A DNA stretch of 46,099 nt, taken from assembly GCA_963843065.1 (NCBI GenBank), contig CAWJKX010000150.1:1-46099 (forward strand). Direction: 5' to 3'. The DNA is from JAGVPT01 sp963843065. GTDB taxonomy: Bacteria; Bacteroidota; Ignavibacteria; UBA10030; UBA8401. Below the pieces are notes generated by a model. The model searched no databases and was not told the origin of the DNA. It saw nothing but the letters and a program-made list of their open reading frames with translations. Position numbers and translations under genes: made by a program. Shown one piece after another: positions 8,750 to 18,172 of the stretch (position 1 is its first letter; the number at the start of each line of letters is the position of its first letter).

Positions 8750-11248
8750 TCACTTCAGCCGTATCGTCTCTTTGATCGGCAGATCGCGCGAAGATGTACC
8801 GACAAGGATATCGTACGTTCCTTTCGAAGTCGCCCACTGGCGGTTGATGTCGTCGTAATATGCAAAGGAAGAGGTGTTGAGATGCAGCGCAACGTTCTTT
8901 TTTTCTTTCGGCTGCAAAAAGACTTTTGCAAAGGCTTTCAATTCCTTCGTCGGACGGAGAACTTTCGCACTGTCGTCGTGAACGTACACCTGCACGACTT
9001 CCGCTCCGGCTACATCACTCGTATTCTCTATGCTGGCGGTCACGGTGTATTCATTGTCTGAACTCATCGGGACCGGTGTTATCTTTGTATCGGTTATGGA
9101 AAATTTTGCGTACGACAATCCGTAGCCGAATGGATACCGGACGCCGATATTTTTCGTATCAAAATGGCGGTAGCCGACAAAGATGCCGTCGCTGTATTCC
9201 GTTTCGCCATTCGCTCCCGGATATGAACCGTACGCAGAACAGTCTTCCCATCTCTTCGGCATGGTTACGGGGAGTTTACCCGAAGGATTTGTCGTTCCGG
9301 AAAGAACCTCGGCGATCGCCTGAGCTCCTTCCTGACCGGGATACCACGCTTCCACGAGTGCGTTAACGTTGTCGATCCAATTCTCCATCACGATCTGCGC
9401 GCCCGCCTCAAGTATCACAACTGTACGAGGGTTTGCTTTCGCAACCGCGTTGATCAAGTTTACCTGCGAGGCGGGCAGGTCTATCGAGGGACGGTCAAAT
9501 CCTTCCGATTCCTGTAACTGCGAATCGCCGACAAACAATAGTACCGCGTCGCTTTTTTTCGCGAGAGCTACTACGCCCGGTATTTTGTCTTCACTCGGTT
9601 TCGCCAGTCCGAGACGTGCGACGGCTCCTCCCAGGTTTTGGTAATACTCCATTTTTATATCGTACGATTTTCCCGCTTCCATCACGTAGTTTACGCTTCG
9701 CGCTTCTTCCGAGTGATCGCTCCAGTTGTCGATCAACAATTGATTGTTGATATAGAATCGACCACCGTCGTCCGTTGCGACGGAGAATTCGAATGTTCCG
9801 GATTCTGTCGCATGGATGCTTCCCGTCCATCGGACGGAGAAACTGTCAGCACCGATTCCCGGGGCAGGGCTTCTCTCTCCCCAATTAAAATTCACCATCG
9901 AATCGATCCGGCGCACCGCAGGCTCACCGCGTAATTCTTCGTTGGTAAAATATTCGCCGAGCAGGCCCTTTTTCCCCGGCTCGTTCGGCGGAGAAAGCAA
10001 GTCGGCGCTGACCGGCATGATCTGTCCGGGCAGTTCAGCCCCGATCGCGTAGTTGAACGTCGCCGACGTTCCGTACATTCTCCTCAAGGCTTCAAGCGGT
10101 GATTCAGAAGGCGCCGGGTTCACCATCGCGCTCCCGCCGCCTCCGGTTCGCGCAATAGCCGCGTTCGGGCCGATCACTGCAATCGACTTTAACGACGACA
10201 TATTGAGAGGAAGAAGATTGTTTCCATTTTTCAGCAAAACAATTCCTGCACGCGCAACATCCAGCGCGACCGAACGCTGGGGGGCGCCATCGGCTTTCGG
10301 TTTTTCAGAGGAAGTTCCGTCGAACAGCCCTAGACGAAACATCACACGGAGAATACGCCGGACCTTGTCGTCGATTGTAGACTCGCTCACTGATCCGTTT
10401 TTAATGAGCGGAAGAAGCTTTTCTTTGTTGAGGAATTCTCCAGTGGGCATTTCAAGGTCGAGGCCGTTATTTGCAGTGGCCAGAGTGCTGTGCACAGCGC
10501 CCCAATCGGACATGACGAGTCCCTGAAACTGCCATTCCTTTTTCAACACATCCTGAAGAAGAAACGTATTTTCACTGCAGAAAGAGCCGTTCAACTTGTT
10601 GTACGCGGACATTATCGCCATCGCTCCTCCCTCTTCAACCGCGGCTTTGAATGCAGGGAGATATATTTCATAGAGTGCTCGAACTCCGACTTTGTTATTA
10701 ATCCTGCCGCGTTCCGTTTCCTGATTGTTCGTCGCATAATGTTTCACGGTAGCGGCAACATTTCCGCTTTGGACCCCACGGACGTACGAAACTACAGTAC
10801 GAGACGTCAGGTACGGATCCTCGCCGTAGCTTTCGAAATTTCTTCCCCCTTGCGGAACACGATTGATGTTGATGCACGGCCCGAGGATAACATTGCGGTC
10901 CTTCGCTTTCACTTCCTGCGAAATCGCCCATCCGTATCGCCCTGCCAGCGCAGTATCCCACGTCGATGCGAGCATAATTGCCACGGGAAATGCTGTTGAT
11001 GTCCCCCAACGGACTCCAACCGGACCGTCAGTCATTTTTAATTCCGGGATGCCGAGCCGGGCGTTGGTCTTGGTTCCAAATCCGGTCCCGCCTATCATAT
11101 CTATCTTTTCTTCAAGAGTCATCTTTGAAATCAGGTCGTCAATCCGTTGTTCAACCGGAGTTTGCGGATCTTTGTATCCGCCCGCAGCGGCGAAAGACAG
11201 CTGAAACCCGAGAATTAATGTTGAGCAAAGCAAGAGAGAATGTTTCAT
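8750..11248 (-). CDS. Secreted GH3 beta-glucosidase with PA14 insert
   Basis: 832 aa from the ATG at 11248, which has AAAGGAT about 7 bases upstream and gives a clean signal peptide (MKHSLLLCSTLILGFQLSFA); longer in-frame starts upstream would bury that signal. The GH3 N-terminal domain covers about 30-310, with the KH pair at 169-170 and the nucleophile Asp248 in VMSDWGA. The GH3 C-terminal domain starts near 340 and is split by a PA14 domain at about 429-550 (GLLGEYFTNEELRG... DDGGRFYINNQLLIDNW). The SEGFDRP motif near 592 supplies the likely acid/base Glu. A fibronectin-III-like domain covers the last 100 residues. It should release glucose or related sugars from beta-linked oligosaccharides in the periplasm or outside; exact substrate is not predictable. 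No sorting domain is present at its own C-terminus. Confidence 0.92.
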   Translation of the reverse strand: MKHSLLLCSTLILGFQLSFAAAGGYKDPQTPVEQRIDDLISKMTLEEKIDMIGGTGFGTKTNARLGIPELKMTDGPVGVRWGTSTAFPVAIMLASTWDTALAGRYGWAISQEVKAKDRNVILGPCININRVPQGGRNFESYGEDPYLTSRTVVSYVRGVQSGNVAATVKHYATNNQETERGRINNKVGVRALYEIYLPAFKAAVEEGGAMAIMSAYNKLNGSFCSENTFLLQDVLKKEWQFQGLVMSDWGAVHSTLATANNGLDLEMPTGEFLNKEKLLPLIKNGSVSESTIDDKVRRILRVMFRLGLFDGTSSEKPKADGAPQRSVALDVARAGIVLLKNGNNLLPLNMSSLKSIAVIGPNAAIARTGGGGSAMVNPAPSESPLEALRRMYGTSATFNYAIGAELPGQIMPVSADLLSPPNEPGKKGLLGEYFTNEELRGEPAVRRIDSMVNFNWGERSPAPGIGADSFSVRWTGSIHATESGTFEFSVATDDGGRFYINNQLLIDNWSDHSEEARSVNYVMEAGKSYDIKMEYYQNLGGAVARLGLAKPSEDKIPGVVALAKKSDAVLLFVGDSQLQESEGFDRPSIDLPASQVNLINAVAKANPRTVVILEAGAQIVMENWIDNVNALVEAWYPGQEGAQAIAEVLSGTTNPSGKLPVTMPKRWEDCSAYGSYPGANGETEYSDGIFVGYRHFDTKNIGVRYPFGYGLSYAKFSITDTKITPVPMSSDNEYTVTASIENTSDVAGAEVVQVYVHDDSAKVLRPTKELKAFAKVFLQPKEKKNVALHLNTSSFAYYDDINRQWATSKGTYDILVGTSSRDLPIKETIRLK

Positions 11249-11411
11249 GGAATTGATCCTTTGTCTATGTGAGAGAGAAATTATCTGGTCCTTAAATTCC
11301 ATAGAGATACGAACGATGAGAAGCTCCGTTTCAAATTGACCCCATCTTCCCCCAATCCTTTGAATAGCACGAGATACAAAAAACGCCTCGGGGAAAGGAA
11401 AACGTTCACAA

Positions 11412-12248
11412 TTATTTTTCATCTCCGGTACCTTTTTCCCGGTCCAGAATATTGGGAATGCGCAACGATGGCTGATGCCGGACTGAGTCGGCAGCTCTTT
11501 TCCGTGAAGCACCGATTGCCATGATTGCCCGCTGGTAAGCATCGTCGTACCGAACTCCTTTTGCCATCAACTCCCGCTCGTACAATTCTGTCGCAATAGA
11601 GAATTCCGTTTCTTCGCACGATATTTGTCCGTCAATCCAGATCTCGTTTGCGGGAATAAAATGGCATGCCAGGTCATTGCCGCTCATGCCAAAATCGGGA
11701 TAAATGTCCCGGCGCACTGCCGCTCCGTCGACGATCCAAACGGAAACGTCGCCACGGTTTCCGAGGGAAACGCGGTAGATATTATGAAGAACTATCGAAT
11801 CCGGAAGCTCCGCTATTTCTTTCACGCCGTCGCAATCTGTCGGCGAAACGCGAGGAAGCTCCTGCTCGTGTGCGCGGGCTAAAGAATCGTCGGCGCGGCG
11901 CATAGCACGCTCGAGTTCCAGAGCACGATTGTGCGCGTTCTCGTACGACATTCCCTGACGGGCCATCAACGAACGCTCGAGGAATTCGTGGGCAACAGTA
12001 TACTCGAATTCCTCAGCAGCGATTGTATTATCGATCCATATTTCGTGATGAGGGATGAACGGATACCGTTGAGGGTTTCCCCCATATAAAAATGCGGGGT
12101 ACAAATCACGCCTCACGACAGCGCCGTCCACGATCCACACGTTCAAGCCTTCCCTCATCCCCATGTGAAGCCGATACACACCAGCGACGCGTTGAGCTGT
12201 TGCCTCGCTCCCGAGGAGGAAAAGTACTAGCAGAATGTACTTGGTCAT
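11412..12248 (-). CDS. Secreted protein with two copies of an unknown domain
   Basis: 278 aa, with a signal peptide (MTKYILLVLFLLGSEATAQ). Two tandem domains of about 105 residues follow, roughly 22-128 and 157-262. They share VWIVDGAxVRRDxYPxF, then FIPxxEIWIDxxIxxEExE, then ERxLMAxGxxYxxAxxxA, then RRADDSxAR / KRAADSVR. The first copy has HEFLER where the second has TELYER. The repeated invariant Asp, Glu and Arg residues suggest a conserved fold, possibly catalytic or metal binding. I do not recognise the family with certainty and assign no function. Neighbours are the GH3 enzyme downstream and an M28 peptidase upstream, all predicted to be exported. Confidence 0.8.
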   Translation of the reverse strand: MTKYILLVLFLLGSEATAQRVAGVYRLHMGMREGLNVWIVDGAVVRRDLYPAFLYGGNPQRYPFIPHHEIWIDNTIAAEEFEYTVAHEFLERSLMARQGMSYENAHNRALELERAMRRADDSLARAHEQELPRVSPTDCDGVKEIAELPDSIVLHNIYRVSLGNRGDVSVWIVDGAAVRRDIYPDFGMSGNDLACHFIPANEIWIDGQISCEETEFSIATELYERELMAKGVRYDDAYQRAIMAIGASRKRAADSVRHQPSLRIPNILDREKGTGDEK

Positions 12249-12353
12249 AACGTTAGGGGAAGTTTTGAGCTGTAAGTTATACGTTTTAGGTTTTATGCCT
12301 CTCGTTTCTAAACGTAAGACGTGTGACTAAGGACTCAGAACTTATGACTACAT

Positions 12354-14406
12354 TCAGTTCCATTGCACCACTCCAACCTTTACAAGATCCTCTACGTAAT
12401 GAGCTACGATCTTCGTCCCGACCGGCGTGAACTCTGCACTCAAAGCATTCCGAATTTCCGAGACAGTTCTCTTTCCATCGATGAAATTTACAAGCTCGAA
12501 CCGTTCGTCGCCGCCGAGCGTAAACTCCGGCGAACTATAATAGAGCGAGTCATTCCCTTTCAGTTTGCTGGCTGGAAGGCCAAAATCGAGAGGGCCTCGC
12601 GTCAGTCGGACGGGAACGCGTTTATCGGGATTGACTACGCTTTCCGGCGAATTTTCTTTTGCACCTCGTTGTGAAGACGCCATGCGAAGCTCTTTTGCGA
12701 AATATACTTCCTGCCGTTGAATTTCGCCTGCCTCCGAAGTTATTTCGCCCGCAACGCGCTTGCTTGAATTGAATGTCAATACCGATTCAAGCGTCTCGAT
12801 CTCCCATCCGGCCCGATGCTCCACGATATTGACGGCGTCTCCCCATGATGCGGCAATGTCTTTCGCATCTGCCGCTGCGATAAGTTGCAATGCCCGCCTT
12901 CCATCGTCGGCCAAACGCTTGGCCGAATTTGCGGCTGTGAGATGAACGAGGTCGATTGCCTGATCCTCATCCAGGCTGGCCAGATACAACATCGTACCCG
13001 TAGAAATGACCTCGCAGCGTTCCAGCTCGACGGGATCGACCTTGTCCGGCGTATCTTCCGAAGTGTGGTGTGCGTAGTCGGAGTGGCTGAACATGACGCC
13101 CGGAATTTTTCTGTCGATAAACATCATATGGTCGCTGCCGCCGGTATACGGTGTGATGCGGTAGTTGAATTCCGACAAACTCCCGCGCGGAGTTCGGATG
13201 TCCATGCCGTCCACCATTTGCGCCATATTCTCCACGACGTCGTTGAGTGCAGACGGATTCGAGTCCGGCGTTCTGGTAATTCCCATTTTTGAATGGAGGA
13301 GGTCGAGGTTTTCGCCGACCATATCCATGTTGATATTGGCGAGAAATTTTCCGCCGAGCGCCGGGCCGACAAGCTCCGGATGCGCGTCGATGTACGGCAT
13401 CGTTCCGTTCCATTCCGGCACCCATAAGAACCGGAACGACCGTTTCGGCTTAGGCAAGCGTGCATCGCCGGTCAATTCCTTCAGCGTGCGGGCAATGTCA
13501 AGGATAGCGCCCGAGCCGCTCGCATTGTCATTGGCAGATTCTTTCGGATGGTCGAGATGCGCGCTGAAGACAAGCTCTTCGTCCGGGCGTTCTGTGCCGC
13601 GAATATGCGCAACAACGACATCCATAAAATAGGGCTCAAGCCCGATTCCTTTTACCTGCCCGTGCAGCACGACTTTTTTTCCGGAGAGAAGTATGTCGCG
13701 GAGCTTTGTTCCCTGTCTGCTGGTAAGGTTGAAGCCAAACGTTACCCGGCTTAGCTCATCCTGTACGCGGCCACATGCCGGTGTATTGAAGCATATCGGG
13801 ATGTTCCTTTGCACGGTCATCGTCAAGAAAACAGACAACAGCTTTGGCGCCGTATTTCAAAACCGCAAGGCGGTGGACGGTGCCGCCATACCCCGTTGCC
13901 AGGACAATCTTCCCCTTCACATTTTTTTCCAGATAATCTTCATCTTTCTCGCCGCTGCCAACCCACACAAGCTCGGCAGTGGCATCGCCGGGATTAGAAT
14001 ACGTCATCACACTCATCGCGATCTCCGGATAGCCGACTATCCGTTCATCGTACGGCTCAACCATACGCAGCTCTGCCCAGGAAATATCCCAGCCCGAAGG
14101 CGATTGCCAGGTTTGGTATGTGACTTTTCCGTCCGATTTAAATGTCTCGATGTACGCATCTTTCTCGGAGAAACCGTAACTGCGAAGCTTTCCAAGAACA
14201 TAGTTGGCTGCATCCCTGTACTGCCGTGAACCTTGAATGCGATGATACCGCGTGATCTGATACACGTGCTCCTTCGCAAGCTCGCCGCTGAGAGATTCGT
14301 GCAAAAGATCGCGTATTTTGTTATCGAGGAGGGTTGATTGTTCCTGGCTGATAAGAGGGAGAAAGAACATGACCGCAGCTACAGTAACTGCAAAAATAGT
14401 CTTCAC
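12354..14406 (-). pseudogene. Secreted M28 family metallopeptidase with one frameshift
   Basis: A probable GTG start at 14406 gives a signal peptide (VKTIFAVTVAAVMFFLPLIS). The N-terminal half (LLDNKIRDLLHESLSGELAKEHVYQITRYHRIQGSRQYRDA as consecutive blocks, then a PA-like segment GKIVLATGYGG) ends at a false stop near 13757, right after MWPRTG. Removing one g of gg there restores DELSRVTFGFNLTSRQ and the zinc-peptidase core: SAHLDH (Zn His), ANDNASGSG (bridging Asp), PEWNGT, NMDMVGE and GGSDHMMF with the last His. The repaired protein is 683 aa, with a C-terminal extension of about 150 residues ending VVQWN. It should be an exported aminopeptidase. Reading as two separate genes is less likely because the length becomes exactly divisible by three after the single repair. 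Confidence 0.82.
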
Positions 14407-14450
14407 GAATGTTACTTTCAAAGTCGGGCTTTGAACTTTCAATTTGAGAG

Positions 14451-14608
14451 TTGAGACTTCTGACAAATTCCTAAGTAATGTCATTCTGAGGAGCGTAGCG
14501 ACGAAGAATCTAGTTTTTCTTCTCAAATTGAACGAATAGATTCTTCTCCCGCCAAAAAGCGGCTTGATCAGAATGACATTTGAATACCAATTTTTCAGAT
14601 GTCTCGAG
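14451..14608. repeat. Nested inverted-repeat element (outer arms plus REP-like core)
   Basis: Outer arms gagacttctgacaaatt (14453-14469) and aatttttcagatgtctc (near 14589-14605) are inverted repeats. Inside lies a second inverted repeat, gtcattctgagg...gaagaatcta (from 14480) with tagattcttctccc...tcagaatgac (to 14577). The outer arms recur at 24004-24060 without the inner core. The inner core recurs in half form at 8683-8726 and in diverged form inside the MITE-like element at 21691-21897. It fills the gap between the peptidase gene and the DinB gene. Confidence 0.7.
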
Positions 14609-14611
14609 TTC

Positions 14612-15238
14612 TTAATAATCCCAAAAGTGTTGCTCGGGCAAAGATGCAACGCCGCACCTTGATTCTAAAACAGAATCTTCGCGCCTTTTCCCAAAGGGAT
14701 AGCTTGCCAGCGGCTTGGCGAGAGACAATTTTTCACATGACTCAATTTTTTCTTTTTGAAGGCGTTTGAGTAATTGAATCTGTCCGGCATGATACAAATC
14801 GTGCGAGGCAGCGCCAGAAATGGTTTGCATGGTTGTCCATATACCGCCGGTTGGATATTTCTTGAGGTCGGAAGAAGTCAATCCCGCAATTGCATCGCGC
14901 ATTGATCGGTGGGTCTCCTCAAGAAGTGCAATGTCTGCGCGCCATGCTTTTTCGGTTGCAACCATCGGGCACTTGAACCAGTTGCTTCCTTTTAACGGAA
15001 ACGAACCTTTTTTCTCGGCTAACAGCCTTCGCCGCACAATGTATTTCCAGTATGCACAGTGAACGACAATTTCCCAAATATTGTGGCGAACGGGGGCTGG
15101 CCTCCAAGCTGCGTGCTCGAGGGTTAACCCTTTGATCGAGCCGCGAAGGTTTGTTCCGTGCCATGCCCGTTTTTTGTACGACTCATCGATAATTTGAAGA
15201 AGAACCCCAATCGACTCTGGGGTACTGTTACGCTTCAT
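14612..15238 (-). CDS. DinB-like (YfiT/DUF-type) putative metal-dependent protein
   Basis: 208 aa. The helical-bundle DinB pattern is visible: ESYKKRAWHGTNLRGSIKGLT, then PVRHNIWEIVVHCAYWKYIVRRRL with the first His ligands, and a late HDLYHAGQIQLLKRL with the last His. Such proteins bind a divalent metal through three His; several act in thiol chemistry, most are uncharacterised. The last 35 residues (after KLSLAKPL) look atypical and may be added sequence. The start overlaps the stop of the upstream alkyltransferase-like gene by one base (TAATG), so the two are probably translated together. A second DinB gene in this window is coupled to mutS. Confidence 0.82.
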   Translation of the reverse strand: MKRNSTPESIGVLLQIIDESYKKRAWHGTNLRGSIKGLTLEHAAWRPAPVRHNIWEIVVHCAYWKYIVRRRLLAEKKGSFPLKGSNWFKCPMVATEKAWRADIALLEETHRSMRDAIAGLTSSDLKKYPTGGIWTTMQTISGAASHDLYHAGQIQLLKRLQKEKIESCEKLSLAKPLASYPFGKRREDSVLESRCGVASLPEQHFWDY

Positions 15239-15570
15239 TATGACATCCTCTTAAGCCACGGCATCACACCAAATTTTTCCATTTCGACTTTCCCCTTCTC
15301 AAAAACCACTCCTTCTTTTTCCAAGAGCATTTTTTGTTTTCTGTATCTGGCGGTTTTTAGGGGAAAGGAGATTTTTCCTTGAGCGTTGATGACCCGCTGC
15401 CATGGAACGCCCGAGTTGTGCGGAAGATTATGCAATGCGTATCCTACGAGACGCTGTTGTCCGGGAAGTCCGGTCAGGCTGGCGACGTCGGCGTACGATG
15501 CAACTTTGCCTTTGGGAATCTGTCTCACCGTTTCCCAGATTCGCTGATACGTGCTTTGTTCTTTCGGCAT
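15238..15570 (-). CDS. atl: Alkyltransferase-like protein (Atl), MGMT fold without reactive Cys
   Basis: 110 aa from the ATG at 15570 (MPKEQSTYQRIWETVRQIP). A GTG at 15591 is an alternative start. The MGMT DNA-binding domain is clear: IPKGKVASYADVASLTGLPGQQRLVG and GVPWQRVIN. Real O6-alkylguanine transferases have PCHRV. Here Trp replaces the alkyl-accepting Cys, as in Atl1/YbaZ proteins, which bind O6-alkylguanine and hand it to nucleotide excision repair rather than repair it themselves. The stop overlaps the start of the downstream DinB gene (TAATG), implying translational coupling. Confidence 0.88.
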   Translation of the reverse strand: MPKEQSTYQRIWETVRQIPKGKVASYADVASLTGLPGQQRLVGYALHNLPHNSGVPWQRVINAQGKISFPLKTARYRKQKMLLEKEGVVFEKGKVEMEKFGVMPWLKRMS

Positions 15571-15589
15571 TGACAGTGCAAGTTCGATC

Positions 15590-15648
15590 ACAAAGACGCG
15601 GAGAAGTATTGATGATTTTTTTCCTTCTCCGCGTCTTGGCGGTCAAAC
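15590..15648. terminator. Long hairpin between FKBP and atl genes
   Basis: aagacgcggagaag near 15594 pairs with cttctccgcgtctt near 15629-15643, a stem of about 14 bp around a T-rich loop. It lies between the FKBP stop and the atl start, both on the minus strand. It may end transcription of the FKBP gene or be a dispersed repeat, because similar gacgc/cttggcgg text occurs at 25443-25533. Confidence 0.5.
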
Positions 15649-15653
15649 GCTTG

Positions 15654-16349
15654 TTACTTAATCCCCAGCAGCTCTATTTCAAATATCAGCACGGCGTTCG
15701 GTGCGATTTGTCCTCCTGCACCTTGCTCGCCGTATGCGATGTCAGCGGGAATGACAATCTGCCATTTCGACCCAACCGGCATCAACTGCAGCGCTTCGGA
15801 CAAACCTTTAATGACGCCGCCAACTGGAAACACAACAGGCTCGCCCCGCTTATAAGAATTATCGAACTCCGTTCCGTCAATCAACGTACCGCGATAATTC
15901 AGTGAAACTTTGTCGTTCGCAGTCGGTTTCTTGCCGTTCCCCGTCGTCAATACTTTGTATTGCAGGCCGCTCGGCAGCGTTATAACCCCGTCTTTTTTCT
16001 TATTCTCAGCAAGAAAAGCTTCTCCGTCCTTCTTATTTTTTTCGCCTGCCGCTTTCATTTTCTCGGCATGTGTCGCCATCATCTGCGTTTGAAAAGCCAT
16101 CATGACAGAGCGCGCCTGGACGTCGGTCAACATCGGTTTGCCGTCGCCGGTCATATCTTTGAGCGCTTGCGCGAGCACATCGGGGTTGACGTCGATCATC
16201 TGCCCCTTTAAATTCCTTCCTATGTCCATACCAATGCTGTAACTGACGCTATCCTGCAATGTTTTCAATTCCGTTTTATGCTGCGTGCTCTGGCATGCCG
16301 GCAATATGATACTAAGCCCAAGCACTCCGATCAATTTAGCGTATTTCAT
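15654..16349 (-). CDS. FKBP-type peptidyl-prolyl isomerase lipoprotein (Mip/FkpA-like)
   Basis: 231 aa, with AAGGAA before the ATG. The lipobox LPAC (Cys19) after a short signal marks a lipoprotein. The N-terminal dimerisation part (SVSYSIGMDIGRNLKGQ...) and a charged helix are followed from about 120 by the FKBP domain: GLQYKVLTTGNG, VSLNYRGTLIDGTEFDNSYKRGEP, GVIKGLSEALQLMPVGSKW, IPADIAYGEQGAGG and IFEIELLGI. It should speed cis/trans proline isomerisation and chaperone periplasmic proteins. It is a stand-alone gene between the hairpin at 15590 and a 210-bp gap. Confidence 0.93.
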   Translation of the reverse strand: MKYAKLIGVLGLSIILPACQSTQHKTELKTLQDSVSYSIGMDIGRNLKGQMIDVNPDVLAQALKDMTGDGKPMLTDVQARSVMMAFQTQMMATHAEKMKAAGEKNKKDGEAFLAENKKKDGVITLPSGLQYKVLTTGNGKKPTANDKVSLNYRGTLIDGTEFDNSYKRGEPVVFPVGGVIKGLSEALQLMPVGSKWQIVIPADIAYGEQGAGGQIAPNAVLIFEIELLGIK

Positions 16350-16560
16350 TAAGTGGTTCCTTCATAAATGTGTTTGTAGAAGAGAGAACGGTGCTTTTTT
16401 TGGATAATGATTATAATACGATTTTTACTGGCCTTATTCAAATGAAGGCAAGGGAAAGAGGTCAGAGGACGGTTAAAAGAATCAAAACGGAATGAAAATT
16501 TCCCAATTTCACAACACCCGCCAAATGAAGAATAATGCCGGCAAAAACGACTGAGATCCC

Positions 16561-17730
16561 CTACAAATAACTCAACCAGACATCCTTTTGCCGCTGTTTC
16601 ACTCCGGCAAACCATTTGCATGCAGGATACAGGCTCATCACAACGACGAACCAAACGAGATACACGACTCCAAGTCTGAACCCGAAAGGAATCGCCCATG
16701 TGCCTGGAGGGGCATTCGAAAACAGAAAACCAACATCATGGACTGTGAGGTATGCTGCAACGATGGCCAGCGCATGGATGAGATAGATATGAAGAATGTA
16801 ATAGAACATCGGAACGCGGCCGAACGTAATAAAGAATTTTCCAAACCATCCTCTTATTTTTTCCATCGCCGGAAGAAGGGCGATTGTGGGGCCGAGTGTC
16901 ATCAAGAGATAAAGAAGCGACGGGGGATACTTTTCGCATTTGATAAACGAAAAAACAGTAAAGAGGAAATTTTTTTGTACCGACCAAGGTTGGGGATCGC
17001 CATAGATGTTCGCCGCACGAAGAACAATAAATGCGAGGATCATCCCCAGGCCAAGCATCAAGAGCATCTTTCTTCGAACACGATCATCCTTCAATAACAA
17101 CGTGCCGAAACCGTACCCTGCTGCCATCACTCCAATCCATGGAATAAGGGGATACAATGCAATGTAAATATAATTCGGGGAAAAAATAATTATCCCGCCG
17201 CTATGAACGATTTGCCATGGCCATCCGAAAATTCCCATTTGCGACGGTGTGATGCTGTCCAACATGTTATGAAGAACGATCATCGCCACGCCAAAAATTG
17301 TAACAGCCCGCGTCGAAAGAAAAATCAATCCTGCAAGCGCAATCATCGACACACCGATCGCCCAGATCACTTGTCCGAATGACAACGAGTAATCAAGATT
17401 GAACAGCCAGCCGAAACGGATCACCGTAAATTCCAGAACAACGAGCCACAATCCTCTTGTCAATAGAAATTGTGCAATCTCGGGCTTCGTTTTACCGCGC
17501 GATCCTGAAAGAAACGCCCCCGTTCCGGCAAGAAAAACAAAAACCGGAGCGCAGTAGTGAGTAATCCAACGGGTCATGAAAAGTAGTGCATGGGTCTGCG
17601 TCAGGTCGAGCGGGTCGAACCGGTACGATGAAAAAAAATTGCGCGTATGGTCGAGCGCCATCACCACCATGACCACTCCACGGAGAAAATCAATTGAGTC
17701 CAGCCGCGGCTTCGCTGCCGGAATGATCAC
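16561..17730 (-). CDS. DUF1624 / HGSNAT-like multi-pass membrane protein
   Basis: 389 aa, with about 10-11 membrane segments. The N-terminal signature RLDSIDFLRGVVMVVMALDHTRNFF with the Asp-His pair (ALDH) is typical for DUF1624/YeiB-like proteins related to heparan-alpha-glucosaminide acetyltransferase, which move acyl groups across membranes. The call on activity is inference from the family. The start is GTG at 17730; no ATG is available upstream before a stop and no Shine-Dalgarno sequence is visible. The C-terminus ends in a short cytosolic tail (KQRQKDVWLSYL). Confidence 0.85.
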   Translation of the reverse strand: MIIPAAKPRLDSIDFLRGVVMVVMALDHTRNFFSSYRFDPLDLTQTHALLFMTRWITHYCAPVFVFLAGTGAFLSGSRGKTKPEIAQFLLTRGLWLVVLEFTVIRFGWLFNLDYSLSFGQVIWAIGVSMIALAGLIFLSTRAVTIFGVAMIVLHNMLDSITPSQMGIFGWPWQIVHSGGIIIFSPNYIYIALYPLIPWIGVMAAGYGFGTLLLKDDRVRRKMLLMLGLGMILAFIVLRAANIYGDPQPWSVQKNFLFTVFSFIKCEKYPPSLLYLLMTLGPTIALLPAMEKIRGWFGKFFITFGRVPMFYYILHIYLIHALAIVAAYLTVHDVGFLFSNAPPGTWAIPFGFRLGVVYLVWFVVVMSLYPACKWFAGVKQRQKDVWLSYL

Positions 17731-17945
17731 CGGGGATGAATCAGCGCGAGTCGTACGGCTAAGCGTGGATGTAACTTTCCCTCATAGACTTTTTCTTTCA
17801 TTCAAATAGAGAATCGGGCATTCAACCGACAGTAATGCCCGAATCCAGACGTCTTCAAAATCGATTATAAGGCGTTTTTAACGGCGGGAAAAACTTAGAA
17901 CAAGTTGAGATAAAGAGGTGAGAAAGTCAAGACTACCAAAAAAAC

Positions 17946-18105
17946 GGTGGTGTCCTAATTAGAACAAAGTCCAAGGGACTTTTTACGGAGAGCTGAAAAC
18001 ATCGCGCAATGACGCTAAGCCGCAAGGGAAACATATCCATTCTCTTTGCGGCTTAGCGACTTTGCGTGAACAAACTTCACACCTTTCCTAAATTAAGACA
18101 CTACC
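17946..18105. mobile_element. MITE-like element, copy 1, with 8-bp target duplication
   Basis: Left end GGTGGTGTCCTAATTAG and right end CTAAATTAAGACACTACC are imperfect terminal inverted repeats. The element is flanked on both sides by AAAAAAAC (17938-17945 and 18106-18113). The direct match even extends to 14 bases because the left flank also carries ACTACC. The interior holds a large hairpin (cgctaagccgcaa ... ttgcggcttagcg). It has no coding capacity, so it would need a transposase supplied elsewhere. Together with the rest of 17731-18172 it fills a gene-free stretch of about 440 bp. Confidence 0.68.
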
Positions 18106-18172
18106 AAAAAAACCAGACAGAAATGTCTCACTTAACGATACATGGAAATCACGCAACTCCCCTTCTAATTCG

